NCBI GenBank assembly: GCA_964579765.1
Contig: CAZOIK010000409.1
Span: 1-14,352 of the forward strand
Length of the DNA stretch: 14,352 nt
Direction of reading: 5' to 3'
Source of the DNA: DATNBT01 sp964579765
GTDB lineage: Bacteria > Acidobacteriota > Vicinamibacteria > Vicinamibacterales > CAVVIG01
The notes below the pieces were generated by a model. The model had not been told where the DNA came from. It did not search any database and saw only the letters and a list, made by a program, of their open reading frames with translations. The position numbers were made by a program, and so were the translations under genes. Positions 13,408 through 14,352 of the stretch are shown in pieces (position 1 is the stretch's first letter; each line of letters starts with the position of its first letter).

Positions 13408-14108
13408 TTCATCCCGCCGAGATCGATCTTCGTCCCCGAGAAACTCTGGTCGTTTGGCAGATCGCCTTTGCCGCCCTGCCAGCGGACCTCGAAGCCGGGC
13501 GCGAATGGTCCGATCGGAAAGCGGACACCGCCGAGCACCACCGGCCCCACCGACACGCCGCTGCCGACGAACGTGCCGTTGAAGATCGCCGGGTTCGCGG
13601 GCACGGGCGGCGTGTAGTCCACGAACTGACCGAACTCGCTGTACCGCCACGCGTAGATGCCGACGCCCGCGCCGACGTAGGGCACGATCGGCGAGTCGTG
13701 ACCGAGCGGCAGCACACGGAACGTCGCCGTCATCGGGACAATGCGCAGCTTCAGGTTCGAGACGACGTCGTTGCCGTTCTGATCCGTGTAGTTGATGTCG
13801 AAGGCCGGGACGGTGTGCTGGTAGTAGCCGATGCTCGCGCCGGCCTCGAGGAAGTTGCCCACGCCGACGAGATATTCGCCGCCGAACGTCGCCCCTTGGA
13901 AGCGATTGATGCGGAACGCCAGGAAGTTCTGATCGTTCACCAGGACGTCATTGCTCACGCCGTTGCTGACGTCGCCGCGCGAGTCAGCGCTCGTCGGCAC
14001 GAAGCCGCCCAGGAAGAAGTTCACGGATTGCTGAGCGGACGCGGACGGCACGGCGATGACGCTCGCCACCAGTCCGACAGCCGCCAGCGACAGCATTAGT
14101 CGGCGCAT
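13377..14108 (-). CDS. Outer-membrane beta-barrel protein (OmpA/OmpW-like barrel)
   Basis: The ATG at 14108 is supported by AGGAG seven bases upstream and by a signal peptide directly following it (MRRLMLSLAAVGLV ... PSASAQQ). The 243-residue product has alternating strands, including FLEAGASIGYYQ, LKLRIVPMTATFRVLPL and VPYVGAGVGIYAW, and ends in Phe (FTFNVRF), the usual barrel terminal residue. This fits a small eight-stranded barrel of the OMP_b-brl type; ligand or role is unknown. Longer openings of the frame to 14225 would place 39 Arg/Pro-rich residues before the signal peptide and are rejected. Its last 31 bases overlap the end of the convergent glycosyltransferase gene. The leader can fold over the ribosome binding site. 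Confidence 0.82.
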   Translation of the reverse strand: MRRLMLSLAAVGLVASVIAVPSASAQQSVNFFLGGFVPTSADSRGDVSNGVSNDVLVNDQNFLAFRINRFQGATFGGEYLVGVGNFLEAGASIGYYQHTVPAFDINYTDQNGNDVVSNLKLRIVPMTATFRVLPLGHDSPIVPYVGAGVGIYAWRYSEFGQFVDYTPPVPANPAIFNGTFVGSGVSVGPVVLGGVRFPIGPFAPGFEVRWQGGKGDLPNDQSFSGTKIDLGGMNYLFTFNVRF

Positions 14109-14150
14109 AGGGCATCTCCTCTTGGGCTGCACGACTGCAGGAGAGGTGCC
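14107..14150 (-). promoter_or_regulatory. Hairpin sequestering the ribosome binding site of the barrel gene
   Basis: In the mRNA, GGCA (14150-14147) pairs with TGCC (14114-14111), and TCTCCT (14144-14139) pairs with AGGAGA (14120-14115), leaving a two-base CC bulge. The second arm contains the Shine-Dalgarno sequence AGGAG, seven bases before the ATG at 14108. A smaller inner hairpin, CTGCA/TGCAG (14140-14136 with 14131-14127), is also possible. The structure is seen in the sequence; a regulatory role is inferred. Confidence 0.5.
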
Positions 14151-14165
14151 AGCTTCGCGGGAGGG

Positions 14166-14204
14166 GGCGCCGGGGCAAACAGCCGGGTTCCCGGCGCCGG
14201 CTGT
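14166..14204 (-). other. Leader segment with mutually exclusive hairpins
   Basis: Three overlapping pairings are possible: GGCGCCGGG with CCCGGCGCC (14166-14174 / 14190-14198), ACAGCCGG with CCGGCTGT (14179-14186 / 14197-14204), and CCGGG with CCCGG (14183-14187 / 14190-14194). They cannot all form together. In such GC-rich DNA some of this is expected by chance, and no known riboswitch consensus is recognised. Confidence 0.3.
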
Positions 14205-14233
14205 CCGCGACCGAGCACATCGCACGGTCGCGG
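14205..14233 (-). terminator. Hairpin after the right-edge gene
   Basis: CCGCGACCG (14205-14213) pairs perfectly with CGGTCGCGG (14225-14233) across an 11-base loop. On the minus strand it begins 7 bp after the stop of the right-edge gene, a terminator-like position. No T-run follows, so termination efficiency is uncertain. Confidence 0.45.
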
Positions 14234-14240
14234 CGTCCCC

Positions 14241-14352
14241 TCAGGACGACGGACGGCTCCGAAAGTCCGCGATGACGCGCAACATGTCGTCGTGCAGCCG
14301 ACCGTTGGTGGCGAGCACGTCGCCTCCGCGCGAGGCAAACGGCCGGCCGTCC
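14241..14352 (-). CDS. C-terminus of a probable inositol-monophosphatase-family protein (partial)
   Basis: About 36 C-terminal residues are present before a TGA at 14243-14241. They read DGRPFASRGGDVLATNGRLH, then DDMLRVIADF and a short polar tail. The pattern GxPF, a short loop, then VLATNGRLHDDML matches the extreme C-terminus of inositol monophosphatase/CysQ-type phosphatases, where an (A/V)(S/T)N segment precedes the last helix. These are Mg-dependent phosphomonoesterases of the cytoplasm. The catalytic part lies outside the window, so the call rests on this ending alone. The gene is upstream of, and in the same orientation as, the barrel gene, with a 132-bp gap that holds several hairpins. 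Confidence 0.55.
   Translation of the reverse strand, partial: DGRPFASRGGDVLATNGRLHDDMLRVIADFRSRPSS

Noticed and set aside
11893..13650. Minus-strand open frame of 585 codons opposite the membrane glycosyltransferase
   Set aside because: Low-complexity Arg/Asp/Gly composition and no fold signature; shadow of the real gene.
14161..14240. Possible cyclic-di-GMP riboswitch suggested by GGCAAAC on the plus strand
   Set aside because: The downstream GNRA loop and ACGCAAAGCC core are missing, and no plus-strand gene follows in the window.
1..14352. tRNA or rRNA genes and transposases
   Set aside because: No cloverleaf with a T-loop GTTCGANNC context, no conserved rRNA segment and no transposase-like frame was found on reading either strand.

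Overview
The window is about 14.3 kb of uniformly GC-rich bacterial DNA, densely coding on both strands. Several features point to a Gram-negative member of the Acidobacteriota, probably the Vicinamibacteria. These are a TonB-receptor-like barrel of a type I associate with that group, three outer-membrane barrel proteins in all, two secreted small-protein families, and a dispersed family of GC-rich hairpins with TGAA/TTCA or short GAA/TCG loops. The taxonomic call is inference from protein style and base composition, not from a marker gene. No rRNA, tRNA, CRISPR array, transposase or phage gene is visible.

Left block (1-3902): the tail of an unknown plus-strand gene converges on a minus-strand cluster that is transcribed CPBP-family membrane protease, then TonB-receptor-like outer-membrane protein, then diaminopimelate epimerase (dapF). 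The receptor stop and the dapF start directly abut (TGAATG). The DapF-like protein keeps the fold motifs but has serine at both catalytic cysteine positions and glutamine in place of the catalytic histidine.

Middle block (3946-9555): a plus-strand outer-membrane barrel protein converges on a secreted protein of unknown function. Next comes a minus-strand pair, a SAM methyltransferase followed by ttcA (tRNA C32 thiolation). Diverging from that pair is a flippase-like (LPG_synthase_TM/UPF0104) membrane protein. A small DUF6152-like secreted protein with its own TATAAT element follows, and converges on another secreted protein through a perfect 15-bp hairpin.

Right block (9575-14352): a DedA/VTT-type membrane protein and a three-gene plus-strand glycan cluster diverge from one compact promoter with superimposed -10 elements. 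The cluster is a hypothetical protein, a GT4 glycosyltransferase (ATGA overlap) and a GT-C-like polytopic membrane glycosyltransferase (1-nt gap). The last of these carries two of the dispersed palindromes inside its open reading frame. It overlaps tail-to-tail by 31 bp with an outer-membrane barrel gene whose ribosome binding site can be locked in a hairpin. The window ends in the C-terminus of a probable inositol-monophosphatase-family protein.

Functionally most of the window concerns the cell envelope: outer-membrane barrels, surface glycan synthesis, lipid-linked membrane proteins and cell-wall precursor supply. tRNA thiolation is the exception. The most notable items are the DapF active-site replacement, the in-frame palindromes in the glycosyltransferase, the Shine-Dalgarno-sequestering hairpin at 14107-14150 and the shared divergent promoter at 10202-10209.
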